Below, one piece after another: positions 54,974 to 64,000 of a stretch of 64,000 nt of DNA. Made by a program: the position numbers and the translations under genes. Source of the stretch: Acinetobacter colistiniresistens (lineage in GTDB: Bacteria; Pseudomonadota; Gammaproteobacteria; Pseudomonadales; Moraxellaceae); the NCBI RefSeq assembly GCF_024582815.1, contig NZ_CP102099.1, positions 248,001 to 312,000 on the forward strand, written 5' to 3'. How positions within the stretch are numbered: position 1 is the first letter of the stretch; each line of letters begins with the position of its first letter. Below the pieces are notes generated by a model. That model worked only from the letters and a program-made list of their open reading frames with translations, did not search any database and was not told the origin of the DNA.

Positions 54974-56800
54974 ATGTCTTTACTGCTCCCGATTATTTTT
55001 TTACTGGCCGCGACTTTAATTTTTGCGCCCTTGGCCAAACGCTATGCCTCGACCACTGTTTTGGGTTATCTCATTGCAGGGCTTTTGCTTGGTTCCAGTG
55101 TTTCTGGCCTGATTGATGATGCTCAACTGATCAGCCAACTACTGCATTTCGGCATGATGACTGTCATGTTCTTTATCGGTTTTGCTTTTCGCCCCTTACA
55201 ACTCTGGGCAGAACGTCGGACTGTACTCAAAAACAGTGGCGTACAATTTGTCATCATTAGCCTACTAATCACCAGTATCTGTTTCCTCCTGTTCAATGAG
55301 GTGCTGCTCAGTCTGATTCTGGGAGGAGCTTTAGCCCTCTCTGCGCTGTTCCTCCCGCAACAACTTTTACAGCAAAAACAACAACTCAATAGCAACCTAG
55401 GTCAAGCAACTTTAGCCAGCTTACAGTTTCAAGCTTTGCTTACTGTGCTGCTGATTGCCCTGTTTCCGCTCTTGGAGGATACCTCCTCGACACAACATGG
55501 TATTGCCTACTTTGCGGCAATCATTGCCACCATTTCAGGATTATTCCTCGCCAGTCGTTATGTCGTTCGTCCCTCATTTCGTTTCTTGGCCCGTAAAAAC
55601 AGTATCCATCTCATTCCTGTACTCAGCTTATTGATCCTGCTTACAGTGATCTTGATCATGGATATTCTCAACATTCATCTATTGATTGCTGCATTTTTAG
55701 CAGGATTATTACTCGCCGAAACTGAATTTAAAACTGAAGTTGAACGCATTCTCGAACCCTTTAAAGATGCTGCCATTGGATTGTTTTTTCTGGCGATTGG
55801 CTTAGGCCTATCCTTGAATCCCTTAAGCCAAACCCCACTGCTGATCTTGGCCTCAATTTTTGGTCTGGTTTTGATTAAGGCAGTGATCATTGGCGCAATC
55901 CGCTATTACCAACAACGTCTTGCCAAGCCGAGCATCCTGTTAGCCATCACGTTGGCACAAAGTGGTGAATTTAGTTTTATTCTGCTCAAGTTGGCAGAAA
56001 GTGAAAAATTACTCAGCACAGCGTTATTAGAATCGACCTTTCTAATTATCTTGGGTTCGATGCTGCTCACCCCGTTGCTATATACCTTGTTTGATCGAAA
56101 AATTTTGCCAATGCTGCAACAGAATAAAGTCGCTGTAACTGATACCGCAGCCGATGTTCCACAACATCCAATTCTCATCATTGGATTTGGTCGTTTTGGA
56201 CAAGTCATCGCGCGCGCCTTACATGCGCAGGGCAAACACTTTAGTGTGATCGATAGCAACCAACCTGATGCTGATTTTATTCAACAATACGGGCATCGTT
56301 TTATTGATGCCGATGTGACTCAAGTTGAGAACTTGCGTGCTGCGGGCATCGAATATTGCAAGTTACTGATTGTTGCGATTGATGATGTGGAAGACAGTAT
56401 GAATCTGGCGCGACACCTGCGCTTGAATTATCCAGATTTGACCATTCTGGTTCGGGCTCGCGATCGGCATCATGCCCATTTACTGCATGGCTTAGGCATC
56501 TCACAAATCTGGCGTGAAACCTATTCCTCATCGTTAAATATGGCACAGCAAGCCTTAATTGAAACAGGTCTGGATCATGACGAAGCACAAACCCAGATTG
56601 CCCAATTCAAACAGCAAGATGAACAACTGCTCACACAGCAACATTGGACTTACGACCAACAGACGCTGACTGAAAGTTATCCAAGTGCCATTGCTGAACT
56701 GGAGTATTTATTTGCCAATACTCAAACTTTGCTGACAGATCGCGTGAGCAATGAACAAAACACACAAAGTGATGCAAATTCCCCCAATGAACAAGCTTGA
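54974..56800 (+). CDS. KefB/KefC-type cation:proton antiporter with TrkA-N domain
   Basis: The 608-residue protein has an N-terminal CPA2 Na+/H+ antiporter domain with about 12 helices (residues 5-385) and a C-terminal TrkA-N/RCK nucleotide-binding domain (HPILIIGFGRFGQVIARAL, about 405-420, with ADVTQVENLRAAGI). This is the layout of glutathione-gated potassium efflux (KefB/C) or RosB-like antiporters. The ATG at 54974 has GAGG 6 bp upstream; a TTG 12 bp earlier is also open. The ion and gating ligand are inferred from the family. Confidence 0.88.
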   Translation: MSLLLPIIFLLAATLIFAPLAKRYASTTVLGYLIAGLLLGSSVSGLIDDAQLISQLLHFGMMTVMFFIGFAFRPLQLWAERRTVLKNSGVQFVIISLLITSICFLLFNEVLLSLILGGALALSALFLPQQLLQQKQQLNSNLGQATLASLQFQALLTVLLIALFPLLEDTSSTQHGIAYFAAIIATISGLFLASRYVVRPSFRFLARKNSIHLIPVLSLLILLTVILIMDILNIHLLIAAFLAGLLLAETEFKTEVERILEPFKDAAIGLFFLAIGLGLSLNPLSQTPLLILASIFGLVLIKAVIIGAIRYYQQRLAKPSILLAITLAQSGEFSFILLKLAESEKLLSTALLESTFLIILGSMLLTPLLYTLFDRKILPMLQQNKVAVTDTAADVPQHPILIIGFGRFGQVIARALHAQGKHFSVIDSNQPDADFIQQYGHRFIDADVTQVENLRAAGIEYCKLLIVAIDDVEDSMNLARHLRLNYPDLTILVRARDRHHAHLLHGLGISQIWRETYSSSLNMAQQALIETGLDHDEAQTQIAQFKQQDEQLLTQQHWTYDQQTLTESYPSAIAELEYLFANTQTLLTDRVSNEQNTQSDANSPNEQA

Positions 56801-56917
56801 GTTTTCACGAACTGGCACCATTATTGACTGCATATATGCACCTTTTTTATAAAGCTCAAAGTGCTTTTCAAAGCAATAAATTGCTTTGTTTTCCCCTTGA
56901 GGGGGCTGGAGAAAAAT

Positions 56918-57793
56918 ATGTCTGATTTACGCCAACGCTTTTTTATCGAAGACTGTCCTGTTCGTGGTGAAGTGGTACATCTGGAAGAAGCACTACAAAC
57001 CATTTTGGCGCAACGAGAATATATGCCTGCGGTTCAAAGCCTGTTGGGTGAAATGCTCAGTGCAACTGCACTATTGGCAAGTACGCTCAAGATTCATGGC
57101 CGTATTAGCTTACAGATTCAAGCCAGTGGCACATTTAAATGGGCAATGGCAGAGTGTAACCATTTAGGTGAAGTGCGCGCCTTGGCAGATTATGAAGAAG
57201 ATCCTCGTTTTGTTGAGGGTACAGATAGCCGTACCGTATTGGCGGCTTTAACGAATCCCGTATTGTTCATTAATATTGAACCTGAGCACGGTGAACGCTA
57301 TCAAGGCATCGTACCGCTTGATCAACCAACTTTAGCCGGTTGTTTGACACAATATTATGATTTGTCTGCACAGATCCCAACTCATATTGTTTTGGCAACC
57401 AATAACAAACGTTCAGGCGGTTTATTGATTCAGTTACTTCCGCGTAATGATGAAGAAGAGCAAAAGCTGGTTGATGAGGACTTATGGCCGCGTTTGACCA
57501 TGCTCACTGAAACGCTTAAACCTGAAGAACTGACTGATCTTTCAGCCAATGAAATTCTGTATCGTTTATATAACGAAGAAGAAGTCCGTTTACCGGAAAT
57601 TGAGCAGTTAAAGTTTGGTTGTACTTGCTCTAAAGAACGCTGTGCCAATGCCTTGATCCAGATTGGTGTTGACGCGGTACATGAAACTTTAGAAGTACAA
57701 AATCCAATCCAGATGGATTGCCAGTTCTGTAATACACGCTATGAGTTCACCGCAGAAGAAGCACTGGCGCTGTTCGGTGAGCATTTAAGTTAA
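56918..57793 (+). CDS. hslO: Redox-regulated chaperone Hsp33
   Basis: The 291-residue holdase has the zinc switch at the C-terminus: KFGCTCSKERCANAL and MDCQFCNTRYEF (CxC...CxxC). Oxidation releases zinc and activates the chaperone. The N-terminus begins MSDLRQRFFIEDCPVRGE; the ATG at 56918 has GGAG 7 bp upstream and is chosen over an ORF extension of 19 codons. It is monocistronic with a strong terminator. Confidence 0.95.
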   Translation: MSDLRQRFFIEDCPVRGEVVHLEEALQTILAQREYMPAVQSLLGEMLSATALLASTLKIHGRISLQIQASGTFKWAMAECNHLGEVRALADYEEDPRFVEGTDSRTVLAALTNPVLFINIEPEHGERYQGIVPLDQPTLAGCLTQYYDLSAQIPTHIVLATNNKRSGGLLIQLLPRNDEEEQKLVDEDLWPRLTMLTETLKPEELTDLSANEILYRLYNEEEVRLPEIEQLKFGCTCSKERCANALIQIGVDAVHETLEVQNPIQMDCQFCNTRYEFTAEEALALFGEHLS

Positions 57794-57809
57794 TGAAATA
57801 GCGAAAAAT

Positions 57810-57837
57810 AAAAAAAGACGGGCTTCCGTCTTTTTTT
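57810..57837. terminator. Terminator after hslO
   Basis: AAAGACGG and CCGTCTTT form a hairpin with a GCTT loop and long A- and T-runs. Confidence 0.88.
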
Positions 57838-57908
57838 ATTTTGTATTAAGGTCTACGGGATAAAATAAGATCCAGATCTCCCAATAACATAGACCGTTAT
57901 CCTGCCTT

Positions 57909-58520
57909 ATGAACTATTTCGAATACCTGCTGTTTATTATTAGTGTTGTGGTACTGATTGCTACTCCTGGCCCTGTGATGATTCTCGTCGCCAGCGCAGG
58001 TCTCAAAGGTGGCTATAAAAAAGCCTTGCAAACCATTTTTGGCACTAATTTCGCCTCCTTAATCCTGATTTTTATTTCAGTGTTAATTCTCAAAGGCTTT
58101 CTGACGATTGATGAAAACTATCTCAAAGGTATCCGGGTATTGGGGTGCCTTTATATTGCCTACCTCGGTTATAGCATCATCAAAGAAGTGCTTCAGGCAC
58201 CACATCCCGCAGCGATTCAAACGGTGTCCGCACAAAATGGCGGCTTTAAAAAAGGCTTTTTGGTGGGGATTTCCAATCCGAAAGACATCATTTTCTTCTC
58301 GGCTTTTTTCCCGCAGTTTATTCACATCTCACCGAATATCAATTTCAGTTTAAGCCTACTGACAATGACCTGGATTATTTTGGATTTTCTCACGTTGTCT
58401 TTGGTGTATCTGTTCTTCCGCAGTCTGTCTCAAAGCAGTATCTATCCTAAGATTCTTGGTCTATGTGGTGTTTTATTGGTCTTGATTGCGCTCTATGGAC
58501 TCGTGGATACCTTTATCTAA
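57909..58520 (+). CDS. LysE/RhtB-family amino acid exporter
   Basis: The 203-residue inner-membrane protein has about six helices and the LysE motif IATPGPVMILVASAGLKGGYK near residues 17-37, followed by KKGFLVGISNPKDIIFFSAFFPQF. It probably exports an amino acid; the substrate is unknown. It is separate from neighbours by over 100 bp on both sides. Confidence 0.9.
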   Translation: MNYFEYLLFIISVVVLIATPGPVMILVASAGLKGGYKKALQTIFGTNFASLILIFISVLILKGFLTIDENYLKGIRVLGCLYIAYLGYSIIKEVLQAPHPAAIQTVSAQNGGFKKGFLVGISNPKDIIFFSAFFPQFIHISPNINFSLSLLTMTWIILDFLTLSLVYLFFRSLSQSSIYPKILGLCGVLLVLIALYGLVDTFI

Positions 58521-58661
58521 AATCGACCTCAAGTCCACATTAAAAGCCATAGCGGTGTACATTTTTAGCCAAACAGAACAAGTCTTATACAATCGAATCC
58601 ATTGAAATCTCTTGGATTCGTTTCATAATGAAACAAACATCTCATTATTATATTTAAGATC

Positions 58662-59606
58662 ATGGCAAAAAATTATTATGAAGAGCTCGGTGTTTCCAGA
58701 GATGCCTCAGCAGATGAAATCAAAAAAGCCTACCGAAAATTGGCACGTAAATATCATCCTGACATTAGTAAAGAAGTAGATGCTGAAGCCAAAATGCAGG
58801 CGATCAATGTTGCTTATGACACTTTAAGTGATAGCAGCAAAAAAACCGAATACGATCAAATGCTGGATCATCCACAAGGGTTTTCTCATTTTGGACAAGG
58901 CAATCAAAGTGGCTTTGATGGTTCTCAGTTCTATCGACAAAGTTCAGGTGAAGGAGCTGATTTTAGTGGCTTTGAGGACCTATTTGGTCGCTTTGGATCA
59001 GGCTTTGGTGGCGGACAACAGCGCTCTCAACGCCAGCAACGCAGCTATCGTGGTGAAGATCAGCATGCCAGTATTCAGGTCGACATAGATATTGCCTATC
59101 ACGGTTCAACTCAACAGATTACACTGCAAATTCCAACCTATAATGTGTATGGTGAGCCTGAAGTCCAACGTAAAACTTTAGAGGTTAAAATTCCAAAAGG
59201 CATGAAAGAAGGCCAGCAAATCCGCCTCAATGGCCAAGGTCAAAGTGGTATCAACGGTGGTGAAAATGGCGACTTATACATCGAGATTCAATATAAAGAC
59301 AGCGACCGCATTCGCGTTGAAGGCGCTGATGTTTATCAAACCATTGACGTTAGCCCTTGGGAAGCAGGCTTGGGTCAAAGCATTGAGCTAAATACCCCTG
59401 CTGGACAGCTCAAGGTCAACTTACCCAAAAATGCCAAAAATGGACAACAACTGCGTTTAAAAGATAAAGGGATTCCAAATAAAACGGCAGGACACTTATA
59501 TCTGATTATTAATATTGTTTTACCGCCAGCGCACAGTGAACAAGAGCAGCAGGCTTATCAACAATTTGCCGATGCCTTTGCTGCATTCAAACCTCGTGCC
59601 TCATAA
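58662..59606 (+). CDS. cbpA: DnaJ-class co-chaperone CbpA
   Basis: The 314-residue protein has an N-terminal J domain with HPD (ARKYHPDIS, about residue 33), a Gly/Phe-rich stretch (about 70-130) and two DnaJ C-terminal beta domains without zinc-finger cysteines, which marks CbpA rather than DnaJ. It assists DnaK. It is followed 11 bp later by its modulator CbpM, so both form an operon. Confidence 0.93.
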   Translation: MAKNYYEELGVSRDASADEIKKAYRKLARKYHPDISKEVDAEAKMQAINVAYDTLSDSSKKTEYDQMLDHPQGFSHFGQGNQSGFDGSQFYRQSSGEGADFSGFEDLFGRFGSGFGGGQQRSQRQQRSYRGEDQHASIQVDIDIAYHGSTQQITLQIPTYNVYGEPEVQRKTLEVKIPKGMKEGQQIRLNGQGQSGINGGENGDLYIEIQYKDSDRIRVEGADVYQTIDVSPWEAGLGQSIELNTPAGQLKVNLPKNAKNGQQLRLKDKGIPNKTAGHLYLIINIVLPPAHSEQEQQAYQQFADAFAAFKPRAS

Positions 59607-59617
59607 GGAGTAAGATC

Positions 59618-59944
59618 ATGACAACTATTCAATACAAAGAAATTCAATATGACGGTCACAGCCAAGTTGAAATCATTGATGAACAATTGGCACTCGATCT
59701 TGAGCACTTCGCCGAAGCATGTGGTCAAAGTACCGATTGGGTGTTAAAACTGATTGATTATGATATTTTGCAGATCTCTGTTGAACCCCAGAACTATCAG
59801 TTCATTGGCGAAGATGTCAGTCGCGCCAGACGGGCCTACCGCCTGCAACGCGACTTTGATGCCAGTCTGTCTGCCGTAGCAGTGATGCTGGATTTAATTG
59901 ATGAAGTGCAACAACTGCGCAAACAGCTTAAACATTTTCATTAA
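59618..59944 (+). CDS. cbpM: Chaperone modulator CbpM
   Basis: The 108-residue protein has a MerR-like segment (DVSRARRAYRLQRDFDASLSAV and VMLDLIDEVQQLRKQL) characteristic of CbpM, which binds the J domain of CbpA and inhibits it. RBS TAAGGAG precedes the ATG. It is the second gene of cbpAM. Confidence 0.92.
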   Translation: MTTIQYKEIQYDGHSQVEIIDEQLALDLEHFAEACGQSTDWVLKLIDYDILQISVEPQNYQFIGEDVSRARRAYRLQRDFDASLSAVAVMLDLIDEVQQLRKQLKHFH

Positions 59945-59955
59945 GCTATGATACA

Positions 59956-59993
59956 AATGACCAAGTTCGAACTATTTCAGCTTGGTCATTTTC
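59956..59993. terminator. Convergent hairpin between cbpM and corA-type gene
   Basis: AATGACCAAG and CTTGGTCATT form a stem with a long loop followed by TTCTC-type T-rich sequence. It overlaps the last codons of the CorA gene, so it is a possible shared terminator. Confidence 0.55.
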
Positions 59994-61195
59994 TCGACTT
60001 CTTTCAGCGTTTGCTTAATCGGTTCATAATCAAGGAACCACAACAAATTAAAATTACGCTGCCGATGTTGCTGAGCCAGCAAATCAATCACACTGCGCTC
60101 ACCACGTCCAACCAAATGCTGCTGATAAAAATAGTACAGTAATAACACGGTACTCATCAGCATCACGCCCAGCATAATCCAGAAGCCCACAGGGGATTTT
60201 AATCCGGGAATAAACTCAAAGTTCATTCCATAGACCCCAGTCAGCAACGTTAAAGGCGCAAATACGGCCGTGATAATAGCCAAGATACGCATGTTTTCAT
60301 TGGTTTGGTTGGCAATCGCAGAAAAGTGTAAATCGATGGCCGACTGAATCGCGCTCCTTAACCGCAAGGTATGCTTCTGTACCCGCTCAACATGGCTCAT
60401 CAGGTCATTCAAACGCACCAACAGAATATCTTGTGCCTTGTGCTTATGCTCACCCACCACATGATGATAATTATCGACCAGTTCATCTCTAAACTCCTGC
60501 AAGGTCTCAATCTGTTCTTCGCATAAGTTTTCGATTTGTTGAAAGGCCATATCTTCATGGAACAATTGATGCCATTGTTTAAAACGGCGATTACCCTGTA
60601 ATAACTGCTGCTGCCAATATTCAACACGACGTGTCAAAGGCGTACGCAAATTCAGATAACCATCAATCATGCTATTCAGTAGGCGCAGACATAAATCAGC
60701 AGATGTGCCCGCTAATTTACGCGGTTTATTTTGTTCAATGATCGGACGACCCATAATGGTCTGGATACGTTGAATATAACTTTCTACCGCTTTATTGCCC
60801 TGCTCACGGACACTCACCAGTATGTTGGGTGTCAAAATAAAACTCATCGGTGTCGTGGCCAATCCAAACACACTTTCATGGCTTTCTGAAGCATTCTCAT
60901 TTGCCAAAATCTGGTCATCTGGGCTAATCAGTTTGCGGAACACCAACAGGTCATATTCCTCCACTGTATCAAATGCACAAGGGTGTTCAATATTGAGTAA
61001 GTCCCGCAAATGAAATTCATTCAGTACCAGTCCTGTATGCTCATAAATATTTTTCTGCCAAGCCTCGGTATGATTCACAAGATCTTGTCTAAGACTATCC
61101 ACCCATAAAAATTCAAGCGTATGTTCTGTTTGTTGTTCCGCACTGATAAAAATCGTATTTTCACTGTTATGACGATAAAAATAATAAAGTTGCAT
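59972..61195 (-). CDS. CorA-family divalent metal transporter
   Basis: The 407-residue protein has a long cytoplasmic N-terminal domain and two C-terminal helices with the selectivity signature YGMNFEFIPG between them (LLTGVYGMN). It forms a pentameric Mg2+/Co2+ channel or, in the ZntB branch, a zinc transporter; the tail does not decide. It is downstream of dctA, separated from it by a terminator. Confidence 0.9.
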   Translation of the reverse strand: MQLYYFYRHNSENTIFISAEQQTEHTLEFLWVDSLRQDLVNHTEAWQKNIYEHTGLVLNEFHLRDLLNIEHPCAFDTVEEYDLLVFRKLISPDDQILANENASESHESVFGLATTPMSFILTPNILVSVREQGNKAVESYIQRIQTIMGRPIIEQNKPRKLAGTSADLCLRLLNSMIDGYLNLRTPLTRRVEYWQQQLLQGNRRFKQWHQLFHEDMAFQQIENLCEEQIETLQEFRDELVDNYHHVVGEHKHKAQDILLVRLNDLMSHVERVQKHTLRLRSAIQSAIDLHFSAIANQTNENMRILAIITAVFAPLTLLTGVYGMNFEFIPGLKSPVGFWIMLGVMLMSTVLLLYYFYQQHLVGRGERSVIDLLAQQHRQRNFNLLWFLDYEPIKQTLKEVEKMTKLK

Positions 61196-61285
61196 AGGAC
61201 AATAGAAATTAGAATGGCAAGAGAAATGCTGCCACGAAGCCAGATAAAAAGCTACGGCTATTACAGGACTGAAACGACATCCAAT

Positions 61286-61321
61286 AAAAAAGCCTCACAT
61301 GCAAGGCATAGAGGCTTTTTC
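61286..61321 (-). terminator. Terminator after dctA
   Basis: AAAAAGCCTC and GAGGCTTTTT form a stem with a 14-nt loop and A- and T-runs. Confidence 0.8.
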
Positions 61322-61335
61322 TCATCTCAGCAAGA

Positions 61336-62658
61336 TTACATTTCTGTTTTCTCAACCACACCATATTTAAGGGCTTGATCAAGTTGCTCTTTATCCAAGG
61401 CATTATCCCATTTTGCCACCACGATTGTGGCACAAGCATTCCCCACCAAATTGGTTAATGCACGGCATTCTGACATGAAACGGTCAATACCAAGGATCAA
61501 TGCCATACCTGCGACTGGAATCGCAGGAACAACCGAAAGAGTTGCTGCCAAGGTAATAAAGCCTGCGCCAGTAATCCCCGCCGCGCCCTTAGAACTCAGC
61601 ATCGCAACCAATAAAATCGTGATCTGCTGTGTCAGTGTCAATTCAATATTACAGGCCTGAGCAATAAACAAAGCTGCCAAGGTCATATAAATATTCGTCC
61701 CATCGAGGTTAAATGAATAACCTGTTGGAATCACCAGACCCACCACTGACTTTTCACAGCCAGCCTTTTCCATTTTCGCCATCAATGACGGTAATGCTGC
61801 TTCTGATGAACTTGTCCCAAGCACCAACCAGAGTTCGTCCTTAATATAACGAATCAGGTCAATAATCGAGAAGCCGTTATAACGCGCAACAGCACCCAAA
61901 ATCACAATAACAAACAGTAAAGCGGTAATATAGAAGGTCGCAATCAATAACATCAAATTACCAATTGAACTGATCCCATAAGCACCAATGGTAAAAGCCA
62001 TCGCACCGAATGCACCGATCGGCGCAAACTTCATCAGCATTCCAACCAAGGTAAATACTGGCGTGGTGAGCTGCTGTAGAAAATCAGTGACTGGACGACC
62101 TAAATCACCTGATTTTGCCAAAGCCAAACCAAATAACACAGCCACAAAAAGCACTTGAAGAATCTGACCTGATACAAATGGACTGACCAACGTATCTGGA
62201 ATGATATTCATCAAGAAGCCGGTAATGGTTGACTCATGAGCTTTGGCGGCATATTCGTCTACTTTGGTGCTGTGCAAGGTACTTGGATCAATATTTAATC
62301 CATGCCCAGGCTCAATCACATTCCCGACAATCAGACCGACAATCAAAGCCAAGGTCGAGAAAGTCAGGAAGTAAATCATTGCCTTCCCGGTGACTCGTCC
62401 AACGCTGCCAATATTTTTCATCCCCGCAATCCCGGTCACAACCGTCAGGAAAATCACAGGGGCAATGATCATTTTCACCATTTTAATGAAGGCTTCGCCA
62501 AGCGGCTTTAAGCTTTCACCGAATTCAGGAAAAAAATGACCCAACAAGATCCCCGCGACAATGGCGAAGATCACTTGGACATAGAGAATTTGATAAAACT
62601 TTGGTTTCTTTGGAGGTTGTTGGTCATCTTGACCTGTGGCGACATGATCGACAAGCAT
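61336..62658 (-). CDS. dctA: C4-dicarboxylate:cation symporter DctA
   Basis: The 440-residue protein has the DAACS layout (about eight helices and two re-entrant loops) with [17 protein letters not shown] and the [36 protein letters not shown] motifs of DctA. It takes up succinate, fumarate and malate. The ATG at 62658 (AAGGAA 8 bp upstream) removes 26 non-conserved codons from the longest frame. It is monocistronic, with two TAGAC/GTCTA motifs upstream. Confidence 0.9.
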   Translation of the reverse strand: MLVDHVATGQDDQQPPKKPKFYQILYVQVIFAIVAGILLGHFFPEFGESLKPLGEAFIKMVKMIIAPVIFLTVVTGIAGMKNIGSVGRVTGKAMIYFLTFSTLALIVGLIVGNVIEPGHGLNIDPSTLHSTKVDEYAAKAHESTITGFLMNIIPDTLVSPFVSGQILQVLFVAVLFGLALAKSGDLGRPVTDFLQQLTTPVFTLVGMLMKFAPIGAFGAMAFTIGAYGISSIGNLMLLIATFYITALLFVIVILGAVARYNGFSIIDLIRYIKDELWLVLGTSSSEAALPSLMAKMEKAGCEKSVVGLVIPTGYSFNLDGTNIYMTLAALFIAQACNIELTLTQQITILLVAMLSSKGAAGITGAGFITLAATLSVVPAIPVAGMALILGIDRFMSECRALTNLVGNACATIVVAKWDNALDKEQLDQALKYGVVEKTEM

Positions 62659-62689
62659 GTGCAATATTCCTTCATATTGGGAGAAAAAA

Positions 62690-62707
62690 TAGACTTCCGA
62701 CTGTCTA
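62690..62707. promoter_or_regulatory. TAGAC/GTCTA inverted repeat near the dctA start
   Basis: TAGAC and GTCTA are separated by 8 nt, 32 bp before the dctA ATG. It is similar to the repeat at 62785-62800. Confidence 0.35.
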
Positions 62708-62784
62708 TCTAAAACCACATAAACGCAGGCAGGCACGGAAATTTGGGGAATTCTACGTTAATTGCAGCACAGACAATTGGCAGC

Positions 62785-62800
62785 TTAGACTAATGTCTAA
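62785..62800. promoter_or_regulatory. TTAGAC/GTCTAA inverted repeat upstream of dctA
   Basis: A perfect 6-4-6 inverted repeat 127 bp before dctA. With the closer repeat it could form a pair of operator sites; the regulator is unknown. Confidence 0.4.
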
Positions 62801-62885
62801 TATAAAAGACATTTATGTTCATAATTTCTACAATTTATAACCCAAATACTTAAAAATTATATTTCGAGTAATCATTGGGTTAATA

Positions 62886-62919
62886 AAAAAAGCGCATTGT
62901 TTACACAATGCGCTTTTTT
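62886..62919. terminator. Terminator after pnp
   Basis: AAAGCGCATTGT and ACAATGCGCTTT form a long stem with a short loop and A- and T-runs. Confidence 0.9.
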
Positions 62920-62940
62920 AAAGCTAAAAGCTTACTCGCC

Positions 62941-64000
62941 TTAAGCTTGCTCGATATCTTTCATTGTCAACTTGATACGACCACGGTTATCAACATCGGC
63001 AACTTGTACTTTAACATCCTGACCTTCTTTCAATACGTCAGTCACATTGGCAATACGCTCATTTGAGATTTGCGAAATGTGAAGTAAACCGTCAGTACCC
63101 GGCAAGATATTCACGAACGCACCAAATTCAACGATACGAATCACTTTACCGACATAGATGGTACCTGGTTCAACTTCTGCAGTGAGTGCCTGGATTTTTG
63201 CAATCGCAGCTTTCGCAGCAGCTTTAGTTTCACCAAACACACGTACTGTACCATTGTCTTCGATATCAATCGCAGCTTTGGTTTCTTCAGTAATCGCACG
63301 GATAGTTGCACCACCCTTACCAATCACGTCACGGATCTTATCAGGGTTGATGTTGATCACTTCAAAGGTTGGTGCATGTGCATTGATTTCTGAACGCGCA
63401 CGTGAAATGACTTTGTTCATTTCATTCAGGATGTGCATACGACCAGCAAATGCTTGGTTTAATGCAACTTCCATAATCTCTTCAGTAATTCCTTCGATCT
63501 TGATGTCCATTTGAAGTGCGGTAATACCGTTGGCAGAACCCGCGACTTTAAAGTCCATATCACCAAGATGATCTTCATCACCTAAGATGTCAGAAAGCAC
63601 TGCGAAACGCTCGCCTTCTTTTACCAAGCCCATTGCGATACCCGCAACTGGTGCTTTCAATGGCACACCAGCATCCATCAGTGATAGTGAAGCACCACAT
63701 ACAGACGCCATAGACGATGAACCGTTAGATTCAGTAATATCAGATACGATACGAATCACGTACGGGAAGCGGTCAGCAGCTGGAAGAACCGCCTGAACAC
63801 CACGACGTGCCAAACGACCATGACCAATTTCACGACGTTTAGGGCCAGATTCACGGCCTGTTTCACCCACAGAGTATGCAGGGAAGTTATAGTGCAACAT
63901 GAAGTTGTCAGTTTTGGTACCCGCAAGCGTATCCACCATCAACGCATCACGGGTATTACCCAAAGTCGTTGTTACTAAGGCCTGAGTTTCACCACGGGTG
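62941..64000 (-). CDS. pnp: Polynucleotide phosphorylase, 5' partial
   Basis: The gene runs off the right edge; 353 codons (352 residues plus the stop) of the 3' end are present. It contains the end of the second RNase PH domain ([40 protein letters not shown] catalytic face), a KH domain ([19 protein letters not shown]) and a C-terminal S1 domain ([19 protein letters not shown]). PNPase degrades RNA 3' to 5' phosphorolytically and works with RNase E. Confidence 0.95.
   Translation of the reverse strand, partial: TRGETQALVTTTLGNTRDALMVDTLAGTKTDNFMLHYNFPAYSVGETGRESGPKRREIGHGRLARRGVQAVLPAADRFPYVIRIVSDITESNGSSSMASVCGASLSLMDAGVPLKAPVAGIAMGLVKEGERFAVLSDILGDEDHLGDMDFKVAGSANGITALQMDIKIEGITEEIMEVALNQAFAGRMHILNEMNKVISRARSEINAHAPTFEVININPDKIRDVIGKGGATIRAITEETKAAIDIEDNGTVRVFGETKAAAKAAIAKIQALTAEVEPGTIYVGKVIRIVEFGAFVNILPGTDGLLHISQISNERIANVTDVLKEGQDVKVQVADVDNRGRIKLTMKDIEQA

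Overview
The window is a chromosomal segment of a gamma-proteobacterium, almost certainly Acinetobacter. The signs are an AbeM-type MATE pump, a 24-residue PqqA with a pqqABCDE operon, a Zur-type zinc-independent L31, type II secretion genes gspF-gspG beside priA, a long-tailed RNase E, a hopJ gene and Moraxellaceae-style AT-rich spacers with A/T-flanked terminators. This is judged by eye at genus level; no species call is made. Gene density is high, and both edge genes (ptsP on the left, pnp on the right) are cut by the window.

Layout. 1-11.6 kb: ptsP end, a lipoprotein, catalase, a DCC/DoxX pair, an MBL hydrolase, a LysR regulator, a WYL regulator with a GST, and a phosphatase with rluC. 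11.6-17.5 kb: rne with a long structured leader, a FATP-type acyl-CoA synthetase, and two identical tRNA-Lys genes. 17.5-31 kb: hemW, two transporters (including AbeM), a UbiB-family kinase, Zur-controlled rpmE2, a fluoride-riboswitch/crcB/DUF190 operon, hopJ, an SDR-TetR pair that looks inserted, and a TrmB-like methyltransferase with a flavoprotein. 30.8-35.2 kb: the pqqABCDE-dipeptidase operon on the minus strand, with an IS256-family element inserted about 100 bp upstream of pqqA. 36.8-43.2 kb: a glyoxalase-II-like hydrolase, hemH, a DUF4062 protein, murI, DUF1285 and ETF-ubiquinone oxidoreductase.

43.2-46.7 kb is the main accessory island. It is AT-rich and reads, on the minus strand, as a PAAR protein, then a PAAR-GH19 peptidoglycan hydrolase (a type VI secretion effector by architecture), then a small secreted protein in the immunity position. 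All three are broken: an in-frame TAA in the PAAR gene, a +1 shift in a poly-A run in the hydrolase, and a second IS256-family copy with an 8-bp target duplication in the putative immunity gene. The two IS copies are near-identical and inverted relative to each other, and both have frameshifted transposases.

46.7-64 kb returns to housekeeping genes: tusA, corC-lnt, csaA, gspF-gspG, priA, a KefB/C-type antiporter, hslO, a LysE exporter, cbpA-cbpM, a CorA transporter, dctA and pnp. Physiologically the window combines oxidative and ion stress responses (catalase, Hsp33, fluoride, zinc), PQQ cofactor synthesis, RNA turnover (rne, pnp) and envelope functions (lnt, T2SS).
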